Source: Metallyticus violacea
Taxonomy: Eukaryota; Arthropoda; Insecta; Mantodea; Metallyticidae
NCBI GenBank assembly: GCA_030762175.1
Contig: CM060830.1
Coordinates: forward strand, 45,186,501 to 45,250,500
Direction of reading: 5' to 3'
Length of the DNA: 64,000 nt
Translations under genes and position numbers: made by a program
Shown here: piece by piece, positions 11,573-24,204 of the stretch
Layout of the letters: each line of letters opens with the position of its first letter
Position numbering within the stretch: position 1 is the stretch's first letter
Notes under the pieces: generated by a model
Seen by the model: only the letters and a program-made list of their open reading frames with translations
Databases searched by the model: none
What the model was told of the DNA's origin: nothing

Positions 11573-12744
11573 ACATTGTCTGAAGGTGGACCTTTTATTG
11601 AGTTTTTGGCATCTTAAATTAAACATTAACCATGGCAATTATTTCACAAAATTATTACTGTGAAAGGACATGGAATCCTCTAGTGCAGTTCTATAAGAGA
11701 TTCATAATACAGCTGCTCATGAAGTTTGTGACACTGTTTCACCCAAGACAATGTTGCCAAGTAGTTCCCTGCTGTTTTTTCTGCCTTGTTCACAGCTGTT
11801 GACTTAGGGTATTATGAAACATTGTAATAAGGTATCAAAAGCAGCAATAAAATTTTTCTAATTAATTTCACCATTACTGTAGTTTGTCTTAGTACTTAAT
11901 TCTAATGTTACTGCTCTGGTTACTATTATTTATTTTTAGTATCCACTCACCTGCTTTATAGAGAAAGTGGTGCACTGCCTTCCATCCCAAATTCATCTTA
12001 CAGACTATCTCCATCAGTACAGTCATCACAGCATTCGCTTCTAATATTTGCTAATAATACCAGCTTTTATGCCTTCTTTATTAAACCACTCATGTATATT
12101 CCATGGTCATGCTTGCTACAACTTTGCAGAAAAATCTGTTTACTTCATTGAGGGTAAATAGTTTATCAGAGACAACTTTAGATTTCATAAAAATAGGCAG
12201 ATTGTTTTTGCTTGCTAACTTCTTACATAGACATTTCTGACTAATCTCCTTAAAGATTCATGGCACATTGTGATGTAACATCAGTGTTTTGAAGGCTACT
12301 TTGTTTAAATGGGGGTGTAGGTAATGTAATACAAAATTTTGGTTCTAGAGGGAGTGTACAACACAACACTGCATCCTTTCAGGCCTTTTCACTTAAACCT
12401 GACCTCTAAAACAGTAATCTAAATGACTTAGAAGTAAACATGTCAAATTGTCTTCCTATGTTAGTAACCAGAGTAGGAAACTTAAAACTGTTCAGTGAAA
12501 CCTGAGAGAACTTCATACATCTGAACTTCACAAGCCAAATTCTATGGACAAGCCATTTGCAGAAATGTTATGTCATTTAGTTCATAACATTCTGAGTAAT
12601 GAAAAAAAAAAAATAAAAAAATAATGCTTAGTATTATTGAAAAGCTAAACAGAAGTTATTAAAGTGAAGCAATGTATCGTTTGATCATAGCAGTCAGCCT
12701 AGTAATGCTATTATACCTCACTTGTTTAAAAACCACCAGGAATA

Positions 12745-13055
12745 ACCAAGGTCGTTAAGGTGCAGGCTCGTGAGTAAGAGGTCTGGAGTTCAAATCCCAC
12801 CAGGACCGTCCTCCTGATTGGTTTTTTTTTGTTCCTTCTTTTTCTTCCAGGTTTTCCTCAGTCCTCATAAATGGCAAATGCTGGTGAGATACCCCAAACT
12901 TAGGCCTGGAATGTTTCCTTAAAAAAAAATAAAACATAATTTCATAATTTACCATTTCATTTCATGTATCATCAGTATCCACTGCCTGTGGTGCCTCAGT
13001 AGTAAAAAATGGGTATTAAACACTAATAAAAAAAATAATAAAATAAAATCCAAAA
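12745..13055 (+). mobile_element. tRNA-derived SINE, family 2
   Basis: The head (CCAAGGTCGTTAAGGTGCAG, then GGAGTTCAAATCCCACC) looks like the A and B boxes of a Leu/Ser-type tRNA. The body contains TTTTCCTCAGTCCTCATAAATGG and ends with CAGTATCCACTGCCTGTGG, GCCTCAGTAGTAAAAA, and an A/T-rich AATAAAA tail. Copies or tails occur at 24205-24445 and 47195-47245. Confidence 0.75.
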
Positions 13056-13254
13056 CATGCTTTAAACTTCATGTGGAGACATACTCCCTTTATCTGTTGA
13101 TGGTAGAATGAATTTGTTTAACCAATCTAGTAATGGAATCTCAAAGTTCATGACAACTCTGCTGCATTTTTGGTTGTTTTTAGTAATTTAGGTTCCTTTT
13201 TAACCGAGAAATGTGCTGCCACTGCTGATTTTTCAATTTGTTTGTATTTGATAT

Positions 13255-14015
13255 TTTTTTAATTTTCTTTTTTGCTGATTTCCAAGTTTCTCTTTGTTTT
13301 TCCTATATATATAGGAAAAACACACATATATATATGAAAGAGCTTTTTAAATTTATTTAGCCATGGGTGACAAATGAACTTCTTGTACTTGCATTTTTTA
13401 TCTACAAGAAAACTATTGAAACAATTCTGAAGAGCTGTATTGCAGATGTGTTGGTATTCTTTCTGATATTCCTTTTTACCAAATGAGACGTTCACCATTC
13501 TGTGTGTAAGGCTATTGATGGTTGCATGTTGTTGTGATTTAAGGTTATAGCTATTGTTCTTAATGTAATTATCTGCTAGAGTCATTTCCTGTATATTCCA
13601 AAGTCCATCCTGTTACCATCTGTAATTCTTTTTTTAAGTCTAAGAAGGGCAGATAGCCATCTTCAATTTCTAAAGAGAATTTTATTTAAACGTTTTAAAG
13701 CATCTTCAATAAATTTTTAAAATTATTGCAAAAACATTGTCCACCTACCAGTGTCTTAAAAAGCTTGAAGTACATGTATTTTTAATGCACTCATGAACAG
13801 ATCTGCCCAGGAACATAGAAAGTGGATTGCCTATTGCTTATCCAGAAGTTTGCTGATAAAATCTACTGTTGAAATGAAAGTAATTCTGCTTAATGCACAG
13901 CTCAGTAAGTCTTGTCAATTCATCTATTTCTTTGGATAATTCTGTGGACAATAGCCATATTTTTTAATTTTAATAATTTATCTCTGGGACTATGACTTTA
14001 AAAAGGAGCCTAAAC
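13255..14015 (-). pseudogene. Penelope-like element fragment, decayed
   Basis: Minus-strand reading, 5' to 3': STELSKEIDELTRLTELC, then a YQQTSG-x-AIGNPLS block near 13850 (RT motif before the active site), VDNVFAII near 13740 (YVDD box with Tyr and Asp changed), FIEDALKRLNK, FGIY, then LADNYIKNN...QQHATINSLTHRMVN (13585-13490) and YIGKTKRNLEIS near 13310-13270. Order and spacing match the better copy at 32-34 kb. Several stops; the nuclease is cut short. Confidence 0.8.
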
Positions 14016-14175
14016 TATTAAAAATGCAGCAGAGTTGTCAATTTAGGGAAATATGGAAATATTTTTTTATTAAAAACAATAACATCATGAACTAGGAGAT
14101 TCCACCCTTGGATTGTTTAAGCAAAATCATTCTACCGAAGTTCTTAGGCTTTCATTACTGGTGTCATCACTATAA

Positions 14176-14398
14176 ACAGTAATTTTTGGGCTTGTGGACT
14201 GTGGTCTAATGGGCTTCTTCTTTCCAAACATTTCGACTGTATCTACAATAGACATCTTCAATCAAAGTAGCGAGGTTAAAGTGTTCTGATGGAAGCCTCA
14301 ATGGAAGATATCTACAGTATATGTAGTTGAAACATTTGGTTAAGAGAAGAAGGCCAATAGACCACAGCCCACAAGCCCAAAAATTACTGTTTCTAGTG
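14176..14398. repeat. Foldback (inverted) repeat next to a Penelope fragment
   Basis: CAGTAATTTTTGGGCTTGTG at 14178 pairs with its complement ending at 14394, and the arms run on inward through GACTGTGGTCTAATGGGC and GCCAATAGACCACAGCCC, about 80 bases each. Both arms hold a GAAGATRTCTA...GTAG...GAAA...TTTGG pattern on opposite strands (minus around 14225-14265, plus around 14300-14345), which recalls a degenerate hammerhead core. It lies 160 bases upstream of the Penelope fragment (minus orientation). Confidence 0.65.
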
Positions 14399-17300
14399 AA
14401 TTCATTCTACCATTGTCAGAGGACTACAGTGGGTCTCCAGTTGAATGATGAGAGCTAGTGTTCTTGAAACATGTTTTGGATTTTAAACAAGTATGTGAGG
14501 TATAATAATGTTACTCTAATGACCTCAAAGACTTGTGTTTGTGTGCAAAAGTATTTCATATGCTGCATGGATCCATATAATAAGCTCCTCTGCTGATGTT
14601 AAAGAAGTCTCAAGATGGCATTATGAACTACACAACAGGCACATGTGGTAAGAAGAAAATCTGAGTGACTCACAGTAATGAACTCCAATCTGTGCAGCAT
14701 GTGAAATACTTCATGCACAACTATAAGTGTTTGACTGTGTGTGTGTCGATCTCTGATTTGCTGATGTATGCTCTCTTTTTATAGTTAAATTGACAATGTG
14801 ATTCTATCGTTGAGTTGGTGGAGGTTTCTTTACAAACTGTAGAATGCATGTCTGTCACCATATCTGAAGCAATGTCATATTTCGATGCCTCTCAGTGGCG
14901 AATCCGAGCATTTCCAACATGGGTCCCCTATTGAAAAATTATCAGTTTGCCCTCCCATGCAACATCGTAAGTGTTGGTGTGCTTTTAAACCACAATACCA
15001 GACTGATTTGAAAGACCCCTTATAGTATGATCATTTAAGATACCCTAAATGTAGTTGTAGCAAAAATAATAATAATAACAATAATGATAATTTTACTCTA
15101 ATCAATAGTAACTTTATATATAGTTGTTGACAAATAAACATCTCAGGACAATATGGCAGATTCAGGTAGTAGTGATGTTTTATGGTTTGTGGTAGTGTCA
15201 TTGAATATGTAGAATATAGACAGTTTTGGAAAGATAGGGAAGAAACAGTGTTAAAAATTAATACAGTATCGAATTAGATAAAAATGTGGCTAACTATAAA
15301 AATGCAGTGAATATTTTTAATATTTTAGAGACTACAATTAGATGCAAATTTGCAAACAACATGCAGACAGATGTTAATGGTCAATAATTTGTGATTATTC
15401 TTGAAAATATAATGCAGTATGAAATATTGGATGAAAATATATAGACATTCAATTTCACTAATGAAAAAATTTCAGGGGCCTTGTAGTAATGCTAATTTAG
15501 CTGAAAGTGAAAATGAAAGAAATAAAATGTTTGGCAAAACAGATAGTTCTGGCAGTCACTTTTACGGAAATGCTCCAAAAGATTGAATATTTTAAGAGAG
15601 CTGTGATGGAGAAACTTAAGAATTTAGAACTTCAAGAAAAAAAGAACTGAAATCATGCATACAAATTCTTAAAAATTATGGTTCTACAACTTCTATATTG
15701 TTTGTAATGAAAGTTGAAGTGATACAGCTTTTCCTGCTTGTGTACATTATGAAATCTAGACCATCAGGATATGAACATGTTATAAATAAAATCAATACTA
15801 AACTAAACAAAAACTCAGATTTCTGTTTAGTATTACTCGTGTTGTAATGCTCTGTCATATTATGGATGTTGTAGCTGTATGTATGCAAAATTCTAGTTAC
15901 TAGGCTGTGGCAATATGTGCTGCTGGGGAAAGTTACATTGAAATCAGCTACAACCAAATTACTCATTTTAGTGTGTATTGTGTTAGTTGATGGCAAAATG
16001 TTCATTATAAATAAATTCAGGATGACTTAATTGATTCTATCAAAGTTCATTGAGATCAGTCTGGTACAACAAAGACAGCTTTTGTTATAGCAGCAGCAAG
16101 ATATTTTGCTTGATTAGGTGTATCCACAACCACCATCAAGAGTTTATAAAAACACAGCAAGTACTCTTTGCTCTGAATAATATTTTTTTATGAAATAACT
16201 CCGCTTTTATTCCATGCCCAGGCATTAGTATGATTTAGTTAATATTTCTTATAGATATTCTCCTTCCATAAAAATATTTATCATGTGATAGGGTGTTTGG
16301 TTTATCCCCTGTATTTATAGAATAAATATCTCAGCTGTATCAGTGTCACGTACTTGAGATTGCAGTGCGTATTAACATTTCTGTGTAGTTTTTTTGTTGT
16401 GAGTTTATAGCTATGGCTTATAACAAAGTTCTTATATACAAAGAAATTTGAGACATTTTCTACAGTGCTGATTTGGTTATGAATTAATTCTTTAATTGGA
16501 TTCAGACAGCAGTGACAGTAACAGTGAAATTCCAGTTCCCAAACCAACAGGCCAGAAGAAGTCAGGTGACAGATACACATCCTAGTTATTGTCCGAATGT
16601 TCCACTATTTACATCTAATTCAGCCTTAATATTCCATTAGAAAATGAAAGTGAAATCATGAAATACTGTCTTGAACAATGACTTTTTTGGATGTGTGTGT
16701 GAATCAAGTGATAAGTGTGATGCCGCAGCCTTTGACAAAAAGTTCAATAATGCAGGAAACCAGTAGATGTTTCTGAACTAAAGATTGATGTTCATCACTG
16801 GAATTGTTAAGAAGCTAGACTTAAAAATGTACTGGAATGCAAACCCGATTTTTTGAAACTCCAATTTTTTTGAAAGCAATCTCTTGAATACACTTTCTTC
16901 ACATTCTTTCATTTCTCCACTGCAGTGACAGTGTATATACTGATATTATAGACAGACTAGGAGTGAAAAATATGTACAAAATTTCATATTTTTTACTTGT
17001 AGTTCAGGAGCAATGTAAAATTTTATGAAGTGGTGTATAGAGGGTGGGAATGACATTAAAATAGCTGGTTCAGGCATTTAAATACCCTGCTGAGAAGTTG
17101 GTACTGAATGTGTTAAGCATTATAATCATGATATTTTGAACTGAATATGGCTTTTTTTCAGAAATTTTGTTAATTTCACTAGTTTCTCAAAGTATAACAA
17201 GCAGTCAAATGAAATTCAGCTGAGTCTTTTTAAAGAACAGCTCTTTATTGTGTATGTATATATAGTGTTTAACGCTGTTTTTCTGTAGATGCACCACAGC

Positions 17301-17504
17301 CTGTAAAGCTGTTTACTAGTTTGAAATTAATGAAATGCTAAGAAAAATACAAACTACAAAGTGGTCTCCATCTATCTGACCCAGGCCATTTTAGGTGTAT
17401 CCCCTCACAATTAAAAAAATGTTTAATACAATAATGATTTAACTAACCTTTTATATCATTCTAAATAATTAAATACAAAATTTCCACCTTTATTGCATCA
17501 GACC

Positions 17505-17580
17505 CCAGTCCCTGGTTCATCAGCAGTAGCCTGTTGGAATTCCAGGGGACCAAGCTCCGACCCAACCCAGGGGATTAAAA
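17505..17580 (-). repeat. LINE 3'-end fragment
   Basis: CCCCAGTCCCTGGTTCATCAGC, a CTGTTGGAATTCCAGGGGACC segment and GCTCCGACCCAACC match 60208-60280 closely. There the sequence lies just past the end of a minus-strand LINE, so this is probably a severely 5'-truncated copy of the same family. Confidence 0.55.
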
Positions 17581-17887
17581 TAAAATATTTCAATTACTCT
17601 ACCAATACCATTATTTTATCAGCTATCTACATTCTCTGCAACTACTAATGCCTGTTTTTCCAAACATTTGCTATACTTAACACCTTAAAATAGTACATCC
17701 ACAATACAATACTATACTAGTCATTATTACCCAATTCAAACAACTCCATGTGATGAGTTTGCTGCAAAATTTTGCCTCCTATCCAATAATTTCAACGATA
17801 TATAATACATATTTGAAACTTAACATATGTGGTTCATCAAATATAATATGTTGTTGCACTCAGCTGCAAAATCATGCATGTGTAAAA

Positions 17888-18235
17888 TTAGTAACAAAAT
17901 AACATATGGACATAGAGTTGAAACAATGAGCTGGTACTGAATTTCCATAATGGAGGGTTAAGCACCTGTGGAAAATATTCACAGGATAAATGCTGACTAT
18001 GACATTGCAAGTGTGGGTATGATTGGTCAAGGGTAAGGAGTCTGAAAGGCCTCAATCCAGCATTAAAAGATCTGTATGATCGGATCTGCAGTAATTGACC
18101 CATAACAGCCACAGATGTATAATCAAATACATGTGCATGAGCTAATTTGCACCAGTTGCCATGTCTTCTTTTTTTAGTAAGGGAAAGGAACATTTGAAGG
18201 GGTGCAAGCATCAGTTTATTTCTGGTGCCATGCAT
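17888..18235 (-). other. Open frame of 115 codons, possible DNA-transposon remnant
   Basis: The predicted peptide contains PLQMFLSLTKKRRHGNWCKL, which resembles the segment between the DNA-binding part and the catalytic core of Tc1-type transposases (L-T-x-x-x-R-x-x-R-x-x-W-C). The rest shows no catalytic Asp block I can place. I treat it as a guess and not as a gene. Confidence 0.25.
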
Positions 18236-19805
18236 AGTATAGGTCAGTATCTTGCATATTTTTTAAATAATTATAAAGAAGGCAAAACTTTTCAAAACAA
18301 CCCCCCCTCGTGCCTTTGGTAACATGCTGCCACTACAAGTTGCAGTATATAGTAGTGCCTTATATTTTGCCAAAGAAGAAAAATGTGGTGTTAACCATTT
18401 GTTCATTGATGAGTCACATGGCACTGTTAACTGCAGAAAGGCAGCTATTTATGGTTAGCACATGATGTCATCAGGTACTGGAAGTCAAGATGGCCAGTTT
18501 TTACATCTACAACCAGGACAGTTTTACATCTTTATGGAAGTTGATATCCAGGGGGCAGATGAATTACTACAGGTTGACAGATCACAGAAGAGTGATTGGC
18601 CACAGTAATGTCCATACAGTACTGCATGACAGGCTGCATTAATAACCTGAGGATCAAAAAACAATAAGTATATGCTTTGGTCTTGTAAGTACAAATAACT
18701 CAAATATTCTAAAAATTTGAGTTTATTGCTGGTGGCAAATCCTATTAATAAAGTTCCTGTCAGAGAGAAAGATGCTGAAGCATAAAAAAATGAGGAAAGA
18801 TGTACAAAAGTGTATTAAATTTGCATTGGCTCATGCCCCAAAATAATATCTCAAACTGTCTATTAAAAGATTTATATTTCTGGAAAGGTACTGCATTTTA
18901 ATATCAGTTCTCTAGTGATAACATAAATGTATGTTACCAAGCTAGACTTGGTAACTAGAAGAGTTAAAAATGAATACCCAATGCAGAACAGCATCCTTTT
19001 GTTAAGAAATTGTAGTGAGTACATTTTTTACCTGTGGGTGCCAAAAAAGCTTGAAAGATGAGGATTTAGCATACATGAGGTAAATAATCATACTAATCAA
19101 TTTATTATGTTGTTAATTAATGCTGAGCTATTTATAGTGAAGTCATTAACTCTCTTGTTCTGCAATATTTTTCTTAAATAGAGGCTTTAATAGAGGTGGC
19201 TGGACATTACTGAAAGTGATCTCATACCATATCTTCTTTAATATTACCTTTGTGGACAGAGTGCTGAAGAAATTCCTTTAGTTCTATTCAAGTGCTTTGC
19301 CAGATAATCATGACCTGCAATTAGTTGGAATATTGCAACAATTTTTCGTGAGTAATTTGGTCTGCTGTCAAGTTATGCCCATCTTTTATTTGTTGAATTT
19401 TTATAAAAATGCTATAAGGTTATATTTTTAAATTTTGAGTTAACCACTCTTTTAAAGGATGAAATGTTAAATTTCTCACAGGTTTTTGTATAATGTTAGT
19501 TCCCTTTTTGGCTTGTTAATCAGTGGCCTTATTGCCAACCAAACCATTGTACCCATTGCAAAACTATCCCCTTTTTAAGTTGAATTAATTGATATATTTC
19601 AGTATTCCTTAGATATTTTGGTTTTTGGTGGCAAATTCCTTGCTGTAGCCGTGATTAGTGATAGCCTCTCTAGAGAGCATTTACTGGTTGTAGAAAATAA
19701 CAAAGTCAATATAAAAGATTTTCAGTTGCTATGGATATGGCTTCTGTGGTTAAAATGAAATATCGTAACCTAAGGATTTATAAAATGAAAAAATTTTGCA
19801 TGTAT

Positions 19806-20946
19806 GAGGTAAGGTCCATAAATTTTCGGCCTGCCCATAATACATGATAGAACAAAAATACAAATATCTTTTTAAATGCAATCTCCCTTTACTTCAATGC
19901 TTCTCATATTTCTGGAATAACATTTCAGTTCCCGTAAAAAAATAGTGTGAAGCTTTGTCTGGTGAATCCCTACCCTCAAAAATCAAATTTCAGTTTTGAA
20001 AACTGGCAATAGTCACTGGAGGCAAGGTCTAGTCTAGCAATAGTCACTGGAGGCAAGGTCTAGTATATATTAGTAGGTGATTGAGCTCTTAGAAGGCACA
20101 TATGAGCAGCTGTCTGGATGGTGTCTTATGCAGCAGGGAAACTTTTTGATTCAGCATTCTATGCTTCTTTTACTGATGGCACTGACAGTAATTCAGTTGG
20201 TATTTCCTAGCCACCATTGTGTAGTGAAGTCTATAATCATTTTCCTTTGCAGTTTCAAAAAATGATCACTTTGATTTCCTTTGTATACCTTGCCCTTCTT
20301 CCAATATTCCATTGAGATATGATGACCCTCTTTTTGAAAGAGGGTCATATCTGAGGACCATAGTTTGTACTCTGTGATGATGGATTCTAATATACATCCA
20401 ATTCTCATCATGGCAAAAGTTAAACAATTTATGACAACATTGCTTGTGCACTTGCATTCAAACTGCTGAAATAAATAAAGGTACCCACCTTGCACTGACC
20501 TCGTGCATATGCAAATGTTAATGAAGGATGCAGAAAGCCCAAAATTGCAGATATTTCCTTTGTCTTCAGTTGTGTACTGCTCAAAACTTCCTCTTCTATA
20601 AGAGAAATGATTTGTTGTGTCAACACATTAACTGGCCTAATCTCAGAAGGGCCATTTTCAAGGCTCTTTTTGTAAAATAAAATAATTTTGATCACTCCTT
20701 CACTTCCCTATTAAGATATTGTTTAATATCACTGGGTGAAAGTCCTTTATTAGTTTAATTTTAATCACTGCTGTGTATTTTGAACATCAATCTATATTAA
20801 GCAACAGGTCTGCTTTAAATTATCTTCTCAAGCAAATGATTGGTGTGACTGGAAACAAAATACAGTTTTTACAATGCTGAAAGATCCCAAGAACTTTCTA
20901 ACAGCAAATGCTGGCTTTCTATGTCAGGCCAAACTTAATGGACTAC
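19806..20946 (-). mobile_element. Mariner element, decayed
   Basis: The left end TGAGGTAAGGTCCATAAATT pairs with the complement of CTTAATGGACTACATCTTC near 20930-20948. The minus strand codes the N-terminal half of a mariner transposase: SPSDIKQYLN near 20740, then RPVNVLTQQIISLIEE, LSSTQLKTKEISAILGF (20640-20540), the helix-turn-helix region. The catalytic half is eroded. Internal oddities: a 28-base unit repeated at 20006-20033 and 20037-20064, and a perfect hairpin ATGACCCTCTT..AAAGAGGGTCAT at 20319-20346. Confidence 0.75.
20006..20064 (+). repeat. Short tandem duplication inside the mariner
   Basis: GCAATAGTCACTGGAGGCAA and the eight bases after it occur twice, at 20006-20033 and 20037-20064, without differences. 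Confidence 0.9.
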
Positions 20947-21522
20947 ATCTTCTACCAAATCCAGATGATGCTCTATTCCTATTGTTTATATTGAGTTAAT
21001 ATTAAGAAATTAAATTTCTTTTACAAGTGGGATGTTTTTTTCTCCAAATTAATGTTATGAACTTCACTTCAGGTATAAAGCTTTCTTACAATTTTAGATG
21101 AACTGTAAAATTTCTTAATCCCCAAGTGTTGAATGATTAATTTTTCATACTGAACAGTGATTTTCTCCAATTCATTCAGTGAAAAAATTTATCATGGATG
21201 TGGTTAAGTTCTATGATTGAGAGGCCTTTATTTCAATGTGGTCAAACCTTTTGAAATGATGACCCTTGGTGTTTTGGGGTGGTTTTCTTATAGTCTGTTC
21301 ATTCGTTTGCCAAATAGACAGTCTTTTAATTTCTAATTTTAGAAATTTTAGCATAAAATGTAAAACATTTTTTTTTTAATTGTTTGAGAGTAAAGCAATT
21401 TGTGCGTAATTTAAGTGTTCATAAAATATTTTTCTTGAGCATTATGCACCCTCAAGATATGATGTACATCCACTTTGGTTACCTGTGCATTTTGGAGATC
21501 TAATATGGTGCTGTTATTTTAG

Positions 21523-22304
21523 AAGACTGAGGAGTTGGAAGAGAAAGAAGAAGTGGCAGAGGATGTGGAAAAGACGGGGATCAGAGAACAAGAAAAAGAA
21601 GAGGAGATGAAGGTAGTTCCAGAATCAGTTGATACTGAAATTAAAGATGCAGTAATAGAACCAAAAGTGGATGTGACTGAAGAGAAGGAGGAAAAAGTTA
21701 AAGACAATGATGAGGCATTACCTTCAGAAAAACGTGAAGAAGAGGGAGTGGAAGAAGAAGAAAAAAGCTCTGAGGAAGGGAAATGTGAAGAGGAAGTGGA
21801 GAGCAATGTGCAGTCTCTCTTGTGTGAGGAAACTATTCCTGGCAGTCCAAACCCTGTGAGTGATACCCTGCAATCAGTTGAATTATGTCAGGAGGAACCA
21901 GAGGACAGTAAATCTACAGTATTAGAGATGCCCTTTGCAAGTGCACCAGGTAACAACTGCAGTGCAACAACCAGCAGCTCTACAAACACTGGGAAAATTA
22001 CTCCACTGTTTGCATCTGCACCATTGGCAGAATCCTCTGTTCCAGTAACATTGGAACTGCCAGCACCTGTGGAAGCAGAACATACAGCTCCATCCTCTCA
22101 GGAAGTACCAGTTCCTTTACCAGTGGTGGTTGCGGGCCCAGGCCCAATAGCAGTAGCAGCAGCTGCAGCAGCAGCAATAGTAGTCCAAGGACCCAGTCCC
22201 AGCATGCCCAAGAGGAACTCCAACGAAGCAGCACCTGTCATGGACAACACTCCACCAACAACTCCCGATAGCAGCCTTTCTACGATTTCAGGATCTCCAA
22301 GAGA
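21523..22304 (+). CDS. ARID4: ARID4-type protein, coding segment 2 of 6
   Basis: The acceptor TTATTTTAG precedes 21523 and the donor GTAAGT follows 22304. The segment enters in phase 0, matching segment 1, and leaves two bases of a split codon. It gives about 260 residues: a Glu/Lys-rich acidic first half, then a Pro/Ser/Val-rich part, an alanine run near 22150-22177, and the stretch NTPPTTPDSSLSTISGSPRE just before the donor. From memory of the family, NTPPTTP followed by Ser-rich sequence is also found in vertebrate ARID4B upstream of its basic region, so this is the best anchor in this exon. The acidic half is biased sequence and tells little. Codon use and lack of stops over 782 bases contrast with the stop-rich introns on both sides. 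Confidence 0.9.
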
Positions 22305-22968
22305 GTAAGTAATATTATTGCAAGATATAAATTTACTGATGTTTGTCGGTGGTTTGAATCTGTATCCCATAACAATTTGTACATATTACCGGATTCAGGT
22401 CATATTAATTGCTGTCATCATCCTTTGGCCTAAACAAAACCATTCTTCTTTTAGCATAGCAATATACGAAATGTTTTCTCATGGCTGATAGATTCTCATG
22501 TAAATAAGGAAAGTTTATTCATTTAGATTTTCAACTTTCACTGCGTATATTTAAAAATTTTAAGGACACAAAATACTTAAGTAGTTAGGTGTTTTGCCAA
22601 TATATCAGATCCTGTTTCTAGAAGAATTTAAGTTAAAACATTCTCTTCTATTGAATTATATTGCCTTCCTTTAAATCTCGCAGTTTTTTTTCCCCCCATT
22701 TTGGTGAACACTTGCATTTGTTTGATTGTTTTTAAATAATAAGTATTAATCTGTTTTCTCAATTTTTGTATCTTTTTGGTCAACCTGTCAGCTGCATCGT
22801 TGCCTTGGAAATCTACAGGGTCCTCATTCTGCAATGCAATTGGAAATTGGTTTTGCTGATGGGAAGCAACTGCATAACAACCTTGCAACCTGCTGAGGGA
22901 AATCACGTCATATGGTCAGAGATCATAATGCACATTTTGTTTCTTTCATTATTTATTAGTAGTAAATA

Positions 22969-24178
22969 TGAGGGTAGGTCCTTAAGTATCCGGCATAACT
23001 TTTCTAGGTATGATAAATACAAAAACTATATTTGGCTTTTCAATATAGTTACCCTTTATTGCAGTACACTTCTCACATTTTTAATTAACATTTCATTCCC
23101 CCCCCAAATAGAAATCTTGTCTGCAAATTGGACATGAACAGGACCCATCACACTTAAATTTCATTCCTCGAAGGTCCTTCTTGAGAAGAGGAAATAGTCC
23201 CTGGAAGTTAGATGTGGGCTTTAGGATGGATGGTCGACCTCCTTAAAGCCACATTTCTTCACAGCTTCCTTTGGAACAAGAGCTGTATGCACACACATTG
23301 TCGTGAAAAAGGCACACCACCACTCAGCTTTCCTCACCTTGTTTCTTTGATGAAAGCACTTAGTCTGTGCAGTAGGCCAGCATAGTACTTCCCATTTACT
23401 GTGGGGTTCCTCTCCTTGAAGTCAATGAAGAGTATTCCTTCACGGTCCCAAACGATTGTGGCCATGATCTTATTGGTTGACTGAGTGACCTTGGCCTTTA
23501 GAGGTGGTACTTTGCCGGGTTTATGCCACTCCATTGATTCTCTTTTGGATACAAGGGATCATAGTAGAGGACCATAGTTTCATCTCCTGTAACAATGGTT
23601 TGCAGAACTTCTATTTACCACGGCAGATCTCCAAAAATGCCTGACAATAGAAGACTTGATGCTGCATTTGGACTGAGGAAAGAAATAAGCACCTTCTTGC
23701 ACTAACCTTATTTATGTTTAAATGTTCTTGAATAATTTATAATTTTGAGCCGCCGGGGTTTCAAAATTTCTCCATCTGCAAGAGTGATGTTTTCGGGAGT
23801 GAGCACCTCCAAGGGCCGACCTGCACTCTCTTCGTCTTCAAAGCTTCCTCGACCCATTCGAAAAGGTTCGGCACATTCTTTTACAGTAGAATATGAGGAG
23901 GATGCTTCCTTATATACACTGTTCAATTGCTATTTAATTTCATTTGAGTCCTTCTTTTGTGAAGAACTTAATATAAGCTGGATGCTCCATTTTGAACATG
24001 TCACAATCTTCTAAGCATAGCCATCTTTATGGAACTATATCTGAATAACTGAACACAGCGGAGCTGAAGTTACAGCTGGCAATTCTTTACTTAACAGATC
24101 AGGTATGACACCAGTTAAGGGTTTTGTGAAGGCAATAATCCTTATCGGCGAGGCCAGAAACTTATGGACCTACCCTCA
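22969..24178 (-). mobile_element. Mariner element with clean ends and TA target duplications
   Basis: TGAGGGTAGGTCC begins at 22969 and GGACCTACCCTCA ends at 24178; the inverted repeats stretch about 26 bases with three mismatches. TA flanks both sides (22967-22968 and 24179-24180). Length 1210 is normal for mariner. The minus strand codes, in order, a helix-turn-helix segment (23926-23708, with VLTPENITLADGEIL), and the middle of the catalytic core MEWHKPGKVPP..KIMATIVWDREGILFIDF (23534-23430). Frameshifts and stops separate these parts, so it could move only in trans. Confidence 0.88.
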
Positions 24179-24204
24179 TATGTACTCACCATCATAATAC
24201 CACC

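Larger units (their letters stand above)
532..21522 (+). other. Intron 1 of the ARID4-type gene, filled with transposon remains
   Basis: Bounded by GTAAGC at 532 and TTATTTTAG at 21522; both ends are phase 0. Its recognisable content is listed separately. I see nothing I can name in 7358-8990, 11575-12740, 14400-17500, most of 17580-19800 and 20950-21522; these are AT-rich with many stops in all frames. The open frame at 7539-8042 (167 codons) has no motif and an AT-rich composition, and I do not call it a gene. Confidence 0.8.

Noticed and set aside
21519..22370. Minus-strand frames opposite coding segment 2
   Set aside because: Shadows of the real exon; Ser-, Leu- and Ala-rich because of its biased codons.
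22628..22906. Minus-strand frame with DAADRLTKKIQKLRKQI
   Set aside because: The short heptad-like stretch resembles the coiled coil of THAP-type transposases, but no zinc-binding or catalytic residues are present.
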